Shown here in pieces: positions 53,016 to 61,858 of a stretch of 64,000 bases of DNA. The DNA comes from JBGPTK01 sp963797765 (GTDB lineage: Bacteria; Acidobacteriota; Terriglobia; Acidiferrales; UBA7541). Numbering within the stretch: position 1 is the stretch's first letter; each line of letters starts with the position of its first letter. Under the pieces are notes generated by a model. That model was given only the letters and a program-made list of their open reading frames with translations, made no database searches and had not been told where the DNA came from. The stretch lies in contig CAWCQU010000002.1 of the NCBI GenBank assembly GCA_963797765.1, forward strand, positions 186,001 to 250,000, written 5' to 3'. Made by a program: the position numbers and the translations under genes.

Positions 53016-54913
53016 CGCTGGTGGCTTCCTGCCGAGGCTGCCTGCGCCGGGGTTTGTAATGGCACTGCAGTGGCGACGGGCTTCAGCGCGCCGGTGCCGT
53101 TTGAATTTTCCGCAGTGGTTTGCTGCGGGAACCGGTGATTTTTCTTATCGTAGTAAGTTTTGACCATGTCCCGGACGATGGGCGCGAACGCTCCTCCATG
53201 CTGGGCGCTTTCCTGCACCAGTATGGCGATCACGATCTCCGGATTCCGCCGCGGCGCATAGCCCACAAACCAGGCATTGTTCCTGAATTCGGCGCGATTC
53301 CCGCCGCTCACTTTGGTCAGGCCTTGCGCGCTGATCACCTGCGCCGTCCCGGTTTTGCCGCAAATTTCGACGCCCGGCAGCCTGGCTTGGCCCGCGGTGC
53401 CGCCGGGTTCGTTCACCACGCCAAACATTCCCTGCGTCACTTTTTCCACTGTGTCTTCGGAGATCGCAAAATGATCGACGTGGGGATTCGGGAAATCCTT
53501 CATCAAGTGCGGCTGCACAAAATTGCCGCCGCTGGCGATCCCGGCGATGGTGCGCGCCAATTGAATTGGCGTCACGATCACCGCGCCCTGCCCAATGGAA
53601 ACGGAAATCGTTTCCCCCGGATACCAATCCTGGTGGTAAACCCGCTTTTTCCATTCCTCGGAGGGAACCAGGCCGTTCTCTTCGCCCGGAAGATCGACGC
53701 CTGTTTTGCGCCCTAACCCAAGCGATGATGCATAGTAGGAAATGCGGTCAATGCCCAGGCGCTTGCCCACGTTGTAGAAGAAGACGTCGCAAGAATGAAC
53801 GATCGCAGCGTGCAGGCCCACCTGGCCGTGCCCTTTCTTCTCCCAGCAATGGAAAACGCGGCCGTAAAAATCAGCGTAACCGGGACAGAAAACCGTGAAA
53901 TCCTCCGGAATCGCTTTCGATTCCAACATCGCAGTCGACATCACAATCTTGAAAACCGAACCCGGAGCCAATTGTGCCTGGATCGCCCGGTTCAATAGCG
54001 GCTTATCGGGATCTTCATTTAATTGTTGCCATTCTTTCGGCGAAATTCGCACCGCAAAATCGTTCGGATCGGCGGTAGGGTTGCTTACCATTGCCAGTAT
54101 TTCGCCGGTTTGCGCGTCCATGGCCACCACCGCGCCTTCCTTGCCAGCCATCCCTGTTTCCGCGATGGTTTGCAGATCGTCATCGATCGTCAATTGGATC
54201 GGCTTGCCCGGTGTAGCATCCAGGTCTTTCAGCGTTTCCATCGGCTTGCCCACGCTGTTGACGATCACCCGGCGCATTCCGTCCACGCCTACCAGCGTTT
54301 CGTTGTACTCGCGTTCCAGTCCGGCCTTCCCCACGATATCGCCCGGCCGGTACTTACCCTCCCCTTGTTCCAATTGTTTCGGCGTCACTTCTCCCACGTA
54401 CCCGATCGCGCTGGAAAGAAAATTGTGGGGATAGCGCCTGCGATGCACCATCAGCAGTTCGAGCACAGGCAAGTCGGCGCGATGCGATTCAACGAAAGCA
54501 ATATCGCCTTCGGTTGCTTCCGGCTTGATGACGATGGGCTGAAACTTGGGCTCAAATTTCGCGCTTTCCAGTTGCTCGTTCAAATCGTCTAGCGGGATGC
54601 TGAGTCCGTCGGCCACCTGTTGCAGACTCTTTTGCAGGACCGCAGGATTGTCGCGGAGCAACAAAATGCTGAAGGAAGGGTAGTTATCCACGATCACGCG
54701 GCCCTCGCGGTCCAGCATTCTTCCGCGCGGCGCGATAATGGGAATCGAGCGGATCTGATTGCGTTCCGCCAGTTCCGAGTAATGTCCCGATTGGATGACC
54801 TGCAGTTTCCAGAAGCCGATCAGCAGAAGGACCGTCATCACCACGGTCACATACGTGAAAAAAATCAGCCGGCCCTGCGGAATCCTCTCGTCGTTCCCAG
54901 ACAAATTTGACAC
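53012..54913 (-). CDS. mrdA: Penicillin-binding protein 2 (elongasome transpeptidase)
   Basis: 633 aa. One N-terminal membrane helix (about 18-38, FFTYVTVVMTVLLLIGFWKL), PBP dimerisation domain, then the transpeptidase domain with SxxK in APGSVFKIV (near residue 318), SCD (HSCDVFF, near 372) and KTGTAQ (near 519). It cross-links peptidoglycan in the lateral wall as partner of RodA, encoded next with a 4-bp overlap. The C-terminus adds an Asn/Ala/Pro-rich tail. Upstream is a 416-bp divergent spacer shared with proC. Confidence 0.95.
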   Translation of the reverse strand: MSNLSGNDERIPQGRLIFFTYVTVVMTVLLLIGFWKLQVIQSGHYSELAERNQIRSIPIIAPRGRMLDREGRVIVDNYPSFSILLLRDNPAVLQKSLQQVADGLSIPLDDLNEQLESAKFEPKFQPIVIKPEATEGDIAFVESHRADLPVLELLMVHRRRYPHNFLSSAIGYVGEVTPKQLEQGEGKYRPGDIVGKAGLEREYNETLVGVDGMRRVIVNSVGKPMETLKDLDATPGKPIQLTIDDDLQTIAETGMAGKEGAVVAMDAQTGEILAMVSNPTADPNDFAVRISPKEWQQLNEDPDKPLLNRAIQAQLAPGSVFKIVMSTAMLESKAIPEDFTVFCPGYADFYGRVFHCWEKKGHGQVGLHAAIVHSCDVFFYNVGKRLGIDRISYYASSLGLGRKTGVDLPGEENGLVPSEEWKKRVYHQDWYPGETISVSIGQGAVIVTPIQLARTIAGIASGGNFVQPHLMKDFPNPHVDHFAISEDTVEKVTQGMFGVVNEPGGTAGQARLPGVEICGKTGTAQVISAQGLTKVSGGNRAEFRNNAWFVGYAPRRNPEIVIAILVQESAQHGGAFAPIVRDMVKTYYDKKNHRFPQQTTAENSNGTGALKPVATAVPLQTPAQAASAGSHQR

Positions 54914-55329
54914 AAAAACTCCAGCCCAGCGGACCGTTCGCCGGTCCTGTTTACTCCTCCAGATTGCGGCCAGTGACGGACGAAACCACGGCCTTAGGTG
55001 AGCGCTGCCCGCGCTCAGCCTCCGGAGCGATATTCCTAGTGATATTCAACGTAGCACTCGGTTTAGCCGGGCGCAAGAGACCTTGCCCAGTCTGATACCG
55101 CCCTATTGGCCAAAGGCTTACCATCGGCCGGAGCAAAGCCCACCCTGGATTCACCGGCTCTTTTGCCTCGATGCCCACATCGTATCCCACCAAATACCAA
55201 ATGCATCGCATCCAAATCCATATTCCATGCCCTGGGAGCCGGCAGAGTATACTCGGAGTTGATCGTGCTCGCCTCTTTTGGATCGCTGCACTCCACGCGA
55301 TTCCACGCGCGAGGAAACGGAACAAACAA
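54914..55329. other. Divergent spacer between mrdA and proC
   Basis: No gene is supported; the frame of proC is open through part of it but lacks a family match before 55330. Promoters for both directions should lie here, yet I see no strong -35/-10 pair. Confidence 0.4.
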
Positions 55330-56166
55330 ATGCCCCGTGATCCCATTCAAAAGCGCCTGGCAGTCATCGGTTCTGGAAAAATGGGCGGGATATTAATCGA
55401 GGCCTTTCTGCGGCAGGGCCTTGTTCCTCCCTATGATATTGCCGCCACCGTGAAGCACGCGGACCTGGAACGAAAGGTTTCGCAGGGAGCGCGGGTCCAA
55501 ACCAATACGGATAATCGCGGCGCCGCGCGCGGGGCTGACGTGATTTTGCTATGCGTAAAACCCGGCGCCGTCAGCGATGTCCTCGATGAAATCCGGCCGG
55601 AAATAAACGAGAAGAAACTGCTCATTTCCATTGCGGCTTCCGTGCCCACCGATTACATCGAAAAAAGGCTGGCCCCCGGCGTTCCGGTGATTCGCGCCAT
55701 GCCCAATACACCTGCCATGGTGGGCAGCGGCATCACTGCGATCGCGCGTGGAAAGCATGCCGCGAAGGAACATCTGGAGCTGGCTTCGAAGCTATTTGAC
55801 GCCGTCGGCAAATCGGTGGTGGTCGACGAAAAACATATGGACGCGGTCACCGGCCTATCCGGCAGCGGACCCGCTTATATCTACATCATTCTTGAGGCGC
55901 TTGCGGAAGGCGGCGTAAAAATGGGGCTTTCGCGCGAGTTGGCCACTCTTCTCGCCGCGCAAACCGCGCTTGGAGCGGCGCAGGTGGTGCTCGAAACCGG
56001 CAACCATCCTGCATTATTAAAAGACATGGTCACCACCCCGGCAGGCTGCACGATCGACGGCATCCTCGAGCTGGAGGAAGGGAAATTACGGGTGACCCTG
56101 ATCAAGGCCGTCGTCAAAGCCTCGCAACGCGCCAAGGAACTTCTGTTCACCGATAAAGAAACCTGA
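55330..56166 (+). CDS. proC: Pyrroline-5-carboxylate reductase
   Basis: 278 aa, ATG at 55330. The NAD(P)H Rossmann motif is VIGSGKMGG (12-20). VIRAMPNTPAMVGSGITAIARG, VTGLSGSGPAYIYIILEALAEGGVKMGL and TTPAGCTIDGILELE are ProC signatures. It makes proline from pyrroline-5-carboxylate in the cytoplasm. The open frame extends 159 bp upstream without resemblance, so this start is chosen. With tonB it separates mreBCD from mrdA-rodA. Confidence 0.95.
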   Translation: MPRDPIQKRLAVIGSGKMGGILIEAFLRQGLVPPYDIAATVKHADLERKVSQGARVQTNTDNRGAARGADVILLCVKPGAVSDVLDEIRPEINEKKLLISIAASVPTDYIEKRLAPGVPVIRAMPNTPAMVGSGITAIARGKHAAKEHLELASKLFDAVGKSVVVDEKHMDAVTGLSGSGPAYIYIILEALAEGGVKMGLSRELATLLAAQTALGAAQVVLETGNHPALLKDMVTTPAGCTIDGILELEEGKLRVTLIKAVVKASQRAKELLFTDKET

Positions 56167-56196
56167 TTTTCACGCCTCACTGAGCCCTTCCACGCC

Positions 56197-56212
56197 TGTG
56201 ACCCGGATCACA
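56197..56212. promoter_or_regulatory. Perfect CRP-type dyad TGTGA-N6-TCACA
   Basis: TGTGACCCGGATCACA, 30 bp after the proC stop and 180 bp before the tonB start. It is identical to the half-sites of the CRP/FNR-family consensus known from Gammaproteobacteria. Whether a regulator of this kind uses it here is inference. Confidence 0.45.
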
Positions 56213-56217
56213 TTGGA

Positions 56218-56235
56218 CCGTGACTTCGGTCACGG
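56218..56235 (+). terminator. TTCG-tetraloop hairpin after proC
   Basis: CCGTGAC-TTCG-GTCACGG forms a 7-bp GC-rich stem with a stable UUCG loop, about 50 bp after the proC stop. No T run follows, so termination by the usual intrinsic route is uncertain; it may instead be part of the tonB control region. Confidence 0.4.
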
Positions 56236-56254
56236 CGCTCCCCTCTGGTTTCGC

Positions 56255-56278
56255 GCTACTTATGAATACGTAAGTAGC
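56255..56278. promoter_or_regulatory. Inverted repeat GCTACTTA-N8-TAAGTAGC before tonB
   Basis: Perfect 8-bp arms (56255-56262 and 56271-56278) around TGAATACG, 114 bp before the tonB start. AT-rich centre and symmetry fit an operator for a dimeric repressor. Confidence 0.4.
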
Positions 56279-56391
56279 AGAAGTATACAGAGGTTTCTGG
56301 AAGCCGTGGCCATCTCGATCAAGTCGGCGAACCGAATCAAGCGCTCTGATTCGCCGATCGGCCCAATCGAAAGAATCTGGAGTGAACTCCA

Positions 56392-57267
56392 ATGCTAAAA
56401 TCGCACAAACTTGCTTTAGCCGGAACTCATGCCGGCGCTCTTTCTGAGGTAGCGACCTCCCCGCTGCCGGCGGCCACGCCGCCCAGCACCTCGACGCGCA
56501 AGCACGCCATCTTCGAGGAATCAATGATTCCAAAGTCCTCTTCGCACGGATGGCAACGGGCGGAAGAGACATTCATCTCATTGGGATTCCACTTCCTTAT
56601 TTTGGTGGCGCTTGTTCTTGCGCCCCTGTACTACACGCAATCGCTCGACCTGCGGCAGTTCCAAGCCACTTATTTGATCTCTCCGTCCGTGCCGCCACCG
56701 CCTCCTCCGCCTGCGGCTCCCCGGTTGGTTCGTTCGGTGCCCAGGACGTTCTTTACCAGGAGTGGCCTAATGGCTCCGAGCTCGATCCCGCGGACCATCG
56801 CGATGATTCATGAAAAGGCGTCTGACATACCTCCGGAAGATTTTACCGATGGCGTTGTGGGCGGCGTGCCCGGCGGCATGCCGGGTGGATCGATCGGTGG
56901 CGCTCTCGGCGGTATCCTGGGCGGCATGCCAAACACGGCTGTCGCCGTTGCGCCGCCGCCTATCGCCGCGCCGAAAAAGCCGCTGCGAATCGGCGGAAAC
57001 GTCAAACCACCGCGGCAGATTTTCGCGCCACATCTGGACTTTCCTATCCTCGCCAAACAGGCCCACGTGCAGGGCCGGGTTGTGATCGACGCGATTATTG
57101 ATGACCATGGCAACGTGGTGGAACTCCATGTGGTCAGCGGCCCGCCTTTGCTGGTTCCTGCCGCGCTGCAGAATGTTTCGCAGTGGAAATATGAACCTAC
57201 TTATCTGAACGGACAACCGATCGCGGTCGAAATGGTGGTGAACGTGGACTTCAAATTGGGCCAATAG
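56392..57267 (+). CDS. tonB: TonB-family energy transducer
   Basis: 291 aa, ATG at 56392 after GGAG. A cytoplasmic head of about 60 residues precedes one membrane helix (about 63-83, ISLGFHFLILVALVLAPLYY). Then come a proline run (SVPPPPPPPAAP), a Gly-rich stretch (GGVPGGMPGGSIGGALGG) and the C-terminal TonB domain (about 210-290: HLDFPILAKQAHVQGRVVIDAIID, WKYEPTYLNGQPIAVEM). It passes proton-motive force to outer-membrane receptors. ExbB/ExbD genes are not in the window. The upstream region has a CRP-type dyad and another inverted repeat, so it may be regulated. Confidence 0.85.
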   Translation: MLKSHKLALAGTHAGALSEVATSPLPAATPPSTSTRKHAIFEESMIPKSSSHGWQRAEETFISLGFHFLILVALVLAPLYYTQSLDLRQFQATYLISPSVPPPPPPPAAPRLVRSVPRTFFTRSGLMAPSSIPRTIAMIHEKASDIPPEDFTDGVVGGVPGGMPGGSIGGALGGILGGMPNTAVAVAPPPIAAPKKPLRIGGNVKPPRQIFAPHLDFPILAKQAHVQGRVVIDAIIDDHGNVVELHVVSGPPLLVPAALQNVSQWKYEPTYLNGQPIAVEMVVNVDFKLGQ

Positions 57268-57297
57268 CAATTTTCGACGGAATGGTACGCGAACTTT

Positions 57298-57816
57298 CTA
57301 GGAAGGCTTGCGCAGCTTGTCAAGCAAGGGGAACAGAACGACGGCCAGCAGGGAATTGATCAGCGACGCGATGAACAATTTGTTGTTCCAAAAGACGGCG
57401 GGCCTCGCGAGCAGGAGTTTTTCCGTGCTCGCGATCACCGCCTGATTGAAATGGAAAAATAGGAAGGCGAACGCGAAGCGGCTGATGGGATGCTCCACGT
57501 CAATGCGCGCTCCCACAGTGGAAGCCAGGTAACCCACGCAAGTCTTCGAGATGCCATAAACCCCAATGGGCATGTGGCTCGCGCCATCCTGCACCAGTCC
57601 GATGGCCATGCCCAGCAGCAATCCCGTTGTGGGATTACGGCGGCTCAAACCGAAATACATGGTCACCAGCAGCGGGAGTTCCACGTAGTCTGCTCTGCCT
57701 CCGAACCGGTGCAGAAACGCCTGCAACACCAGCGCCAGAAAAGCAACGATGGCCACCGTGCCCGCATAAAACTTGTGGACCTCGATGTGCGTTTCGACTT
57801 GGGCGCGCACGCTCAC
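57298..57816 (-). CDS. mreD: Rod-shape determining protein MreD
   Basis: 172 aa, GTG start at 57816 overlapping the mreC stop (GTGA). About five membrane helices (YAGTVAIVAFLALVLQAF, TTGLLLGMAIGLVQD, NSLLAVVLFPLLDKL). It belongs to the MreD family, which bridges MreC and the wall-synthesis enzymes in the elongasome. Sequence conservation in this family is low; the position after mreB-mreC settles the call. Confidence 0.92.
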   Translation of the reverse strand: MSVRAQVETHIEVHKFYAGTVAIVAFLALVLQAFLHRFGGRADYVELPLLVTMYFGLSRRNPTTGLLLGMAIGLVQDGASHMPIGVYGISKTCVGYLASTVGARIDVEHPISRFAFAFLFFHFNQAVIASTEKLLLARPAVFWNNKLFIASLINSLLAVVLFPLLDKLRKPS

Positions 57817-58901
57817 TGTGGTTTGTTTCCAGGATTCGGATTTGGCGGAGGGGGCTTGGTAGCCGCGGGTTTTGTTGCATTGGAAGTTTCGGGTGCTGCG
57901 CCCCGTTGTTTGGTCGGTGGCGCCGCGGGTTTCGTGGCCGGGGGATTCTTTTCCGGCGTAGCCAATCGTGTCTCCGAGCCCGGCAGTTTTATTCCGGGAG
58001 GCACGTTGAGGGGCACAACCGGTTTCGGCGCCGCAGCCGGCGAACTCGCCGTCGCTCCCGCTTCGGCATCCGTTTTCAAATTCAGTTCTTGCTGGGTTTG
58101 CAGCACAAACACTTCTTCCAGCCGGTCAAGCCGCGCTGCCGGGCGAATGCGAATCACTTTCCAGGGATTCCCGGCTTGGATATCCGCAACCGTGCCGACC
58201 GGCAGATCCTTCGGGAAAATCCGGTCCTCTCCAGAGGTCAGCACCATTTCGCCGACGGGCACGTTTTCATCGTTTACCACATATTCCATCCGCGCCAGCG
58301 GGTCGCCGGTTCCTTTTACCACTCCGTGGGTGCGCGAACTGGCCAGCAGGGTGCCTACCCCGCTATCGCGATCGGTGATCAGCAGAACCAGTGCTGTGCC
58401 CGAATAAACTTCCACCACCTTTCCCACCACTCCATCCGGCGTGATCACGCCCATGTTCTTGCGCACACCGTCTTTGCTGCCGCGATTCACGTACACAGTG
58501 TGGCTGGTCGCGTCGGGACTCTGGCCGATCACTTCGGCGGCAAACATGGGCACCTCGCGGTGCGTTTCGCGGAACCCCAGCAGCTTGGCGAAACGATCCG
58601 CTTCTGCTGCGCGGCCCTCGAGTTCGCGGTTGCGCACCTGCAATCGTTCCATCTCGCTCCGCATCTGCTCGTCTTCCACGCGCGTATGGCGCAGGTCGAC
58701 ATAATGCCGCCAGCCATTTCCGATGCCGTGAAAAATCCAGTTCGCGCCGCGTTGCAGCGGAGTCAAGGACTCCACCGACCACATTCGAACCAGCCGAACG
58801 TCGTGCTCACGCTTGATTTGGAATGCCAGCAGCAGCACTTGCGCAAAAATCACGGTTGCAAGCAGGGCAAGCGGCCGGTGGCGTGAAGAAATATCGATCA
58901 T
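57813..58901 (-). CDS. mreC: Rod-shape determining protein MreC
   Basis: 362 aa, start 58901. One membrane helix (10-28), a coiled coil (about 72-105, RVEDEQMRSEMERLQVRNRELEG) and the beta-domain (SKDGVRKNMGVITPDGVVGKVVEV, LLITDRDSGVGTLLASSRTHGVVKG) are standard. The last 90 residues are a Pro/Ala/Lys-rich extension (PPATKPAAPPTK, PPPPNPNPGNKPQ) not found in the E. coli protein. MreC links cytoplasmic MreB to PBP2 in the periplasm. Confidence 0.93.
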   Translation of the reverse strand: MIDISSRHRPLALLATVIFAQVLLLAFQIKREHDVRLVRMWSVESLTPLQRGANWIFHGIGNGWRHYVDLRHTRVEDEQMRSEMERLQVRNRELEGRAAEADRFAKLLGFRETHREVPMFAAEVIGQSPDATSHTVYVNRGSKDGVRKNMGVITPDGVVGKVVEVYSGTALVLLITDRDSGVGTLLASSRTHGVVKGTGDPLARMEYVVNDENVPVGEMVLTSGEDRIFPKDLPVGTVADIQAGNPWKVIRIRPAARLDRLEEVFVLQTQQELNLKTDAEAGATASSPAAAPKPVVPLNVPPGIKLPGSETRLATPEKNPPATKPAAPPTKQRGAAPETSNATKPAATKPPPPNPNPGNKPQ

Positions 58902-59021
58902 GTTCGATGTGCTCGATGCAACAGGCTGGGTGCTCGAAGCTCAAGACTTAAAAAATCACTGCACGGAAATGCATTATCCGAAAATCGATTTGAGAAACTG
59001 GCCCGGGGCTCCCCGGTTTCC

Positions 59022-60071
59022 CTAGTCGATGGAAACCAGCCGAAGCAGCTGGAAATCGCTCAGCATTTTTCCGGTGCCCAGAACCACGGACGCCAGCGGA
59101 TCGTCGGCAATCGAAACCGGCAAGCCCGTCTCCTCGCGGATTCGCTTATCCAGATTCTTGATCAATGCGCCACCGCCGGTCAGCACGATGCCGCGATCGC
59201 TGATATCCGCGGAAAGTTCCGGAGGGGTGCGTTCCAGCGCCACGCGAATCGCGTTCAAAATCGTGGCGATGCATTCGGAAAGCGCTTCGCGGATTTCGCT
59301 GTCGTCGATCGTCACCGTGCGCGGCACGCCTTCGATCAGGTTGCGGCCTTTTACTTCCAGCGTCAGCGGTTTTTCCAGCGGATACGCGGAACCGATCTCA
59401 ATTTTGATTTGTTCTGCGGTGCGTTCACCCACCAGCAGGTTGTATTTCCGTTTCAGGTAGTGCATCACGGCTTCGTCCATTTCATTTCCCGCCACGCGCA
59501 CCGAGCGCGAATAGACGATGCCGCTCATCGAAATCACCGCGATATCCGTCGTGCCGCCGCCGATATCCACCACCATATTTCCCGAAGGCTCTTCGATCGG
59601 CAATCCCGCGCCGATGGCCGCCGCCATAGCCTGCTCCACCAGGAAAACTTCACTCGCCCGCGCGCGATAAGCCGAGTCTTGCACCGCGCGTTTTTCCACC
59701 GGCGTGATTTCGCTGGGCACGCCGATGACGATTCGCGGATGAACCAGCACGCGCCGGTTGTGAGCCTTCTGAATGAAATAGGTGAGCATCTTCTCGGTTA
59801 CTTTGAAGTCGGCGATCACGCCGTCTTTCATCGGCTTGATGGCCACCACATTTCCGGGAGTCCGGCCGAGCATTTCCTTGGCTTCCTTGCCCACGGCTAC
59901 CACTTCGCCCGTATTCTTGTTGATGGCGACGATCGAAGGTTCGTTCACCACGATCCCTTTGCCCCGGGCGAACACCAGCGTATTCGCCGTCCCCAGGTCA
60001 ATCGCCAGGTCGGATGAAAACAGGCTGAATACCGACCGCATGCTGAATCCGTTTTTGGTCACGACTTTCAT
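59022..60071 (-). CDS. mreB: Rod-shape determining actin homologue MreB
   Basis: 349 aa; the ATG at 60071 follows GGGGGGA, which supports it over the ATG at 60041 that would give the usual MreB start (MRSVFSLFSSDLAIDLGTANT). The result is a 10-residue N-terminal extension (MKVVTKNGFS). Actin-fold motifs: DLGTANT (25-31) and DIGGGTTDIAV. MreB filaments guide lateral wall synthesis. mreC starts 120 bp downstream. Confidence 0.96.
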   Translation of the reverse strand: MKVVTKNGFSMRSVFSLFSSDLAIDLGTANTLVFARGKGIVVNEPSIVAINKNTGEVVAVGKEAKEMLGRTPGNVVAIKPMKDGVIADFKVTEKMLTYFIQKAHNRRVLVHPRIVIGVPSEITPVEKRAVQDSAYRARASEVFLVEQAMAAAIGAGLPIEEPSGNMVVDIGGGTTDIAVISMSGIVYSRSVRVAGNEMDEAVMHYLKRKYNLLVGERTAEQIKIEIGSAYPLEKPLTLEVKGRNLIEGVPRTVTIDDSEIREALSECIATILNAIRVALERTPPELSADISDRGIVLTGGGALIKNLDKRIREETGLPVSIADDPLASVVLGTGKMLSDFQLLRLVSID

Positions 60072-60132
60072 TCCCCCCAGTGAAGGCCACGCGAGTTGGT
60101 GTGGCGAAACTGCAGCCGGGCGGCTCCCCCGC

Positions 60133-61410
60133 TTACGGTATCACGATTGGAACACGCTTGATGGCGGTCCCCCCGCGCCGGTTCTGCCCGGTAATCACCA
60201 CGATCTGGCTGCCCCGGCTCATCGGCTCGGTGAAATGCCGGAAGCGGCCATCCTTTTGTATGTCGGCTACTTGTTCCCCGTTAATGATCAACGCCGCGCC
60301 CGGCTCCGTGCGGCCGATAATTTCCACCACATTGCCGTGCAATTCCGTTCCATCCACTTCCAGCACCATTTCCTGACTTTTGCCTTCCGCTACCAGCGTA
60401 AATTTGTACGGATCATCCCAATCGCTGGCATTCTCTTTTCCGTCGATCGCTTGCACCGACCAGAAATATTCGCCGGGATCGAGTCCGGTGATTTCCGTGC
60501 TGGTGGTGGAAGTTTTCTTTTCCGCCAGCACTTGCGTGAACATCGCGGTGCGGCTCACGCGCATTTGATATGCTCGCGCCGTCGGCACCGGCTTCCACGA
60601 AAACTTCAACACCGTTTTTTTCGGATCAGCAACCACGATCGGCTGCAAATTCAACGGCTCCGAAAGTTCGGGAGGCGACAGAATTTGCGAACGCGTCACG
60701 TCTCCACCGGTGGGAAATTCAATTTTCTCCCATTTGCTGACGCTCAATTTTTGCCCGCCACGATCGATTTCCGCGCTTCCACGGGCCACCGTCATTTCGT
60801 TTTCCCTGGTGGAGGGGTCGCTGCGCACCGCCGCACGGCTGTTCTCGCGCAACGAGGCAACCGCATTTTCGAAGGAAACTTCCGCTTTCGATCCCGCCAC
60901 TTCCCACGATCCGGTGGCCAAATCCAGTTCGCCCGAGCTCACGTGCATACCCACGCGCGAGGCCCGGTCCTGCGGCACCAGGTTTTCTTCTACCGTAACC
61001 AGAGTGTCGGGCTTCACCGTGTACGTTGTTCCATCCGCGAACGAAAGCCGGGCTACTCCGTCGGATGCCGTCTGCACCAGGTCGCCTTTATCCAGCGTCA
61101 TCTGATAATCGGCGTTCACCCACTGCACGGAACTCACCTTCTTAACCTGCACTTTCCCATCCAAGTTCACGAAACGGGCCTGCTTTGTGGCGGCCGTCCC
61201 CACCGTTGCCGCTTGCTGATCGATCGCTGCCGTCAGAGCGTGCACCACCCGTCCAAACGTTTCCGGCAGCATCAGATAAAATGACGCCAGGATAATGACC
61301 AGAATCAAAAACACGTAAGTAGCCACGGTCTTGTACGTCACCGTGTGCCAATAGACCTCTACATGGCTGATCTTCGGTTTTGCGGGTTCGGACACTGGTT
61401 CCTTCGTCAA
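60133..61410 (-). CDS. FecR-domain membrane protein
   Basis: 425 aa from the TTG at 61410; a GTG five codons on (after AAGGA) is another possible start. A cytoplasmic tail of about 28 residues, then a membrane helix (about 30-49, ATYVFLILVIILASFYLML). The FecR domain follows (LDKGDLVQTASDGVARLSFADGTTYTVKPDTLVTVEE), with a fibronectin-III-like segment (FSWKPVPTARAYQMRVS, LDPGEYFWSVQAID) and a C-terminal bacterial Ig-like part (VVEIIGRTEPGAALIINGEQV). It lies 61 bp before mreB on the same strand in reverse order of transcription, i.e. downstream of nothing and upstream of mreB, so it may be co-transcribed with the mre genes and act in the envelope. Confidence 0.75.
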   Translation of the reverse strand: MTKEPVSEPAKPKISHVEVYWHTVTYKTVATYVFLILVIILASFYLMLPETFGRVVHALTAAIDQQAATVGTAATKQARFVNLDGKVQVKKVSSVQWVNADYQMTLDKGDLVQTASDGVARLSFADGTTYTVKPDTLVTVEENLVPQDRASRVGMHVSSGELDLATGSWEVAGSKAEVSFENAVASLRENSRAAVRSDPSTRENEMTVARGSAEIDRGGQKLSVSKWEKIEFPTGGDVTRSQILSPPELSEPLNLQPIVVADPKKTVLKFSWKPVPTARAYQMRVSRTAMFTQVLAEKKTSTTSTEITGLDPGEYFWSVQAIDGKENASDWDDPYKFTLVAEGKSQEMVLEVDGTELHGNVVEIIGRTEPGAALIINGEQVADIQKDGRFRHFTEPMSRGSQIVVITGQNRRGGTAIKRVPIVIP

Positions 61411-61858
61411 ACCGCGAAAACAAGCTGATTCTGAAATTTAGCACAGCCTCACGCGCCTTTCTCTCGTCGCCCCGCGCCCCGTTGCTTATTGGCTAACCCC
61501 ATCCGCCGCACTTTTTGTGGTCCTTCTAGACTCTCGTTGCCAGCCAGTACTCATAGTTCTGCGCTGTTTCACTCAATTCTCCGCGAGTCACCGTCACTTT
61601 TCAATCCTTCTTCTTCCTCATTCGTCCGATTCGCGCCGCGCCTTTGGCTCCTTCATCCCTGGTCCAAGTAAATCGCATAAAAGAAGCTGCCTCCTGTTGT
61701 TCACGTGAACCGTCGATCGGAAACCCTATATTCAAACTTGCGTACATCCAATCAAAACTCAAGCCACGAAACTATTCCCAGCTTCGCTCCGTATCTAACT
61801 CAGACCGCCGCATAGCCGCGTCGCCTGTGAAAAGCGATCATTCGGCAGAGGAGCCTCA
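61411..61858. other. Divergent spacer between the FecR gene and the last ADOP gene
   Basis: 448 bp, pyrimidine-rich on the plus strand, with only short frames without likeness to known proteins. No repeat of the families described above. Promoters for both directions are expected but none is clear. Confidence 0.4.

Noticed and set aside
56392..57267. Gly-rich stretch in TonB as a sign of a different protein family
   Set aside because: The membrane helix, proline run and C-terminal TonB domain are all in order; the Gly-rich linker is only a spacer variant.
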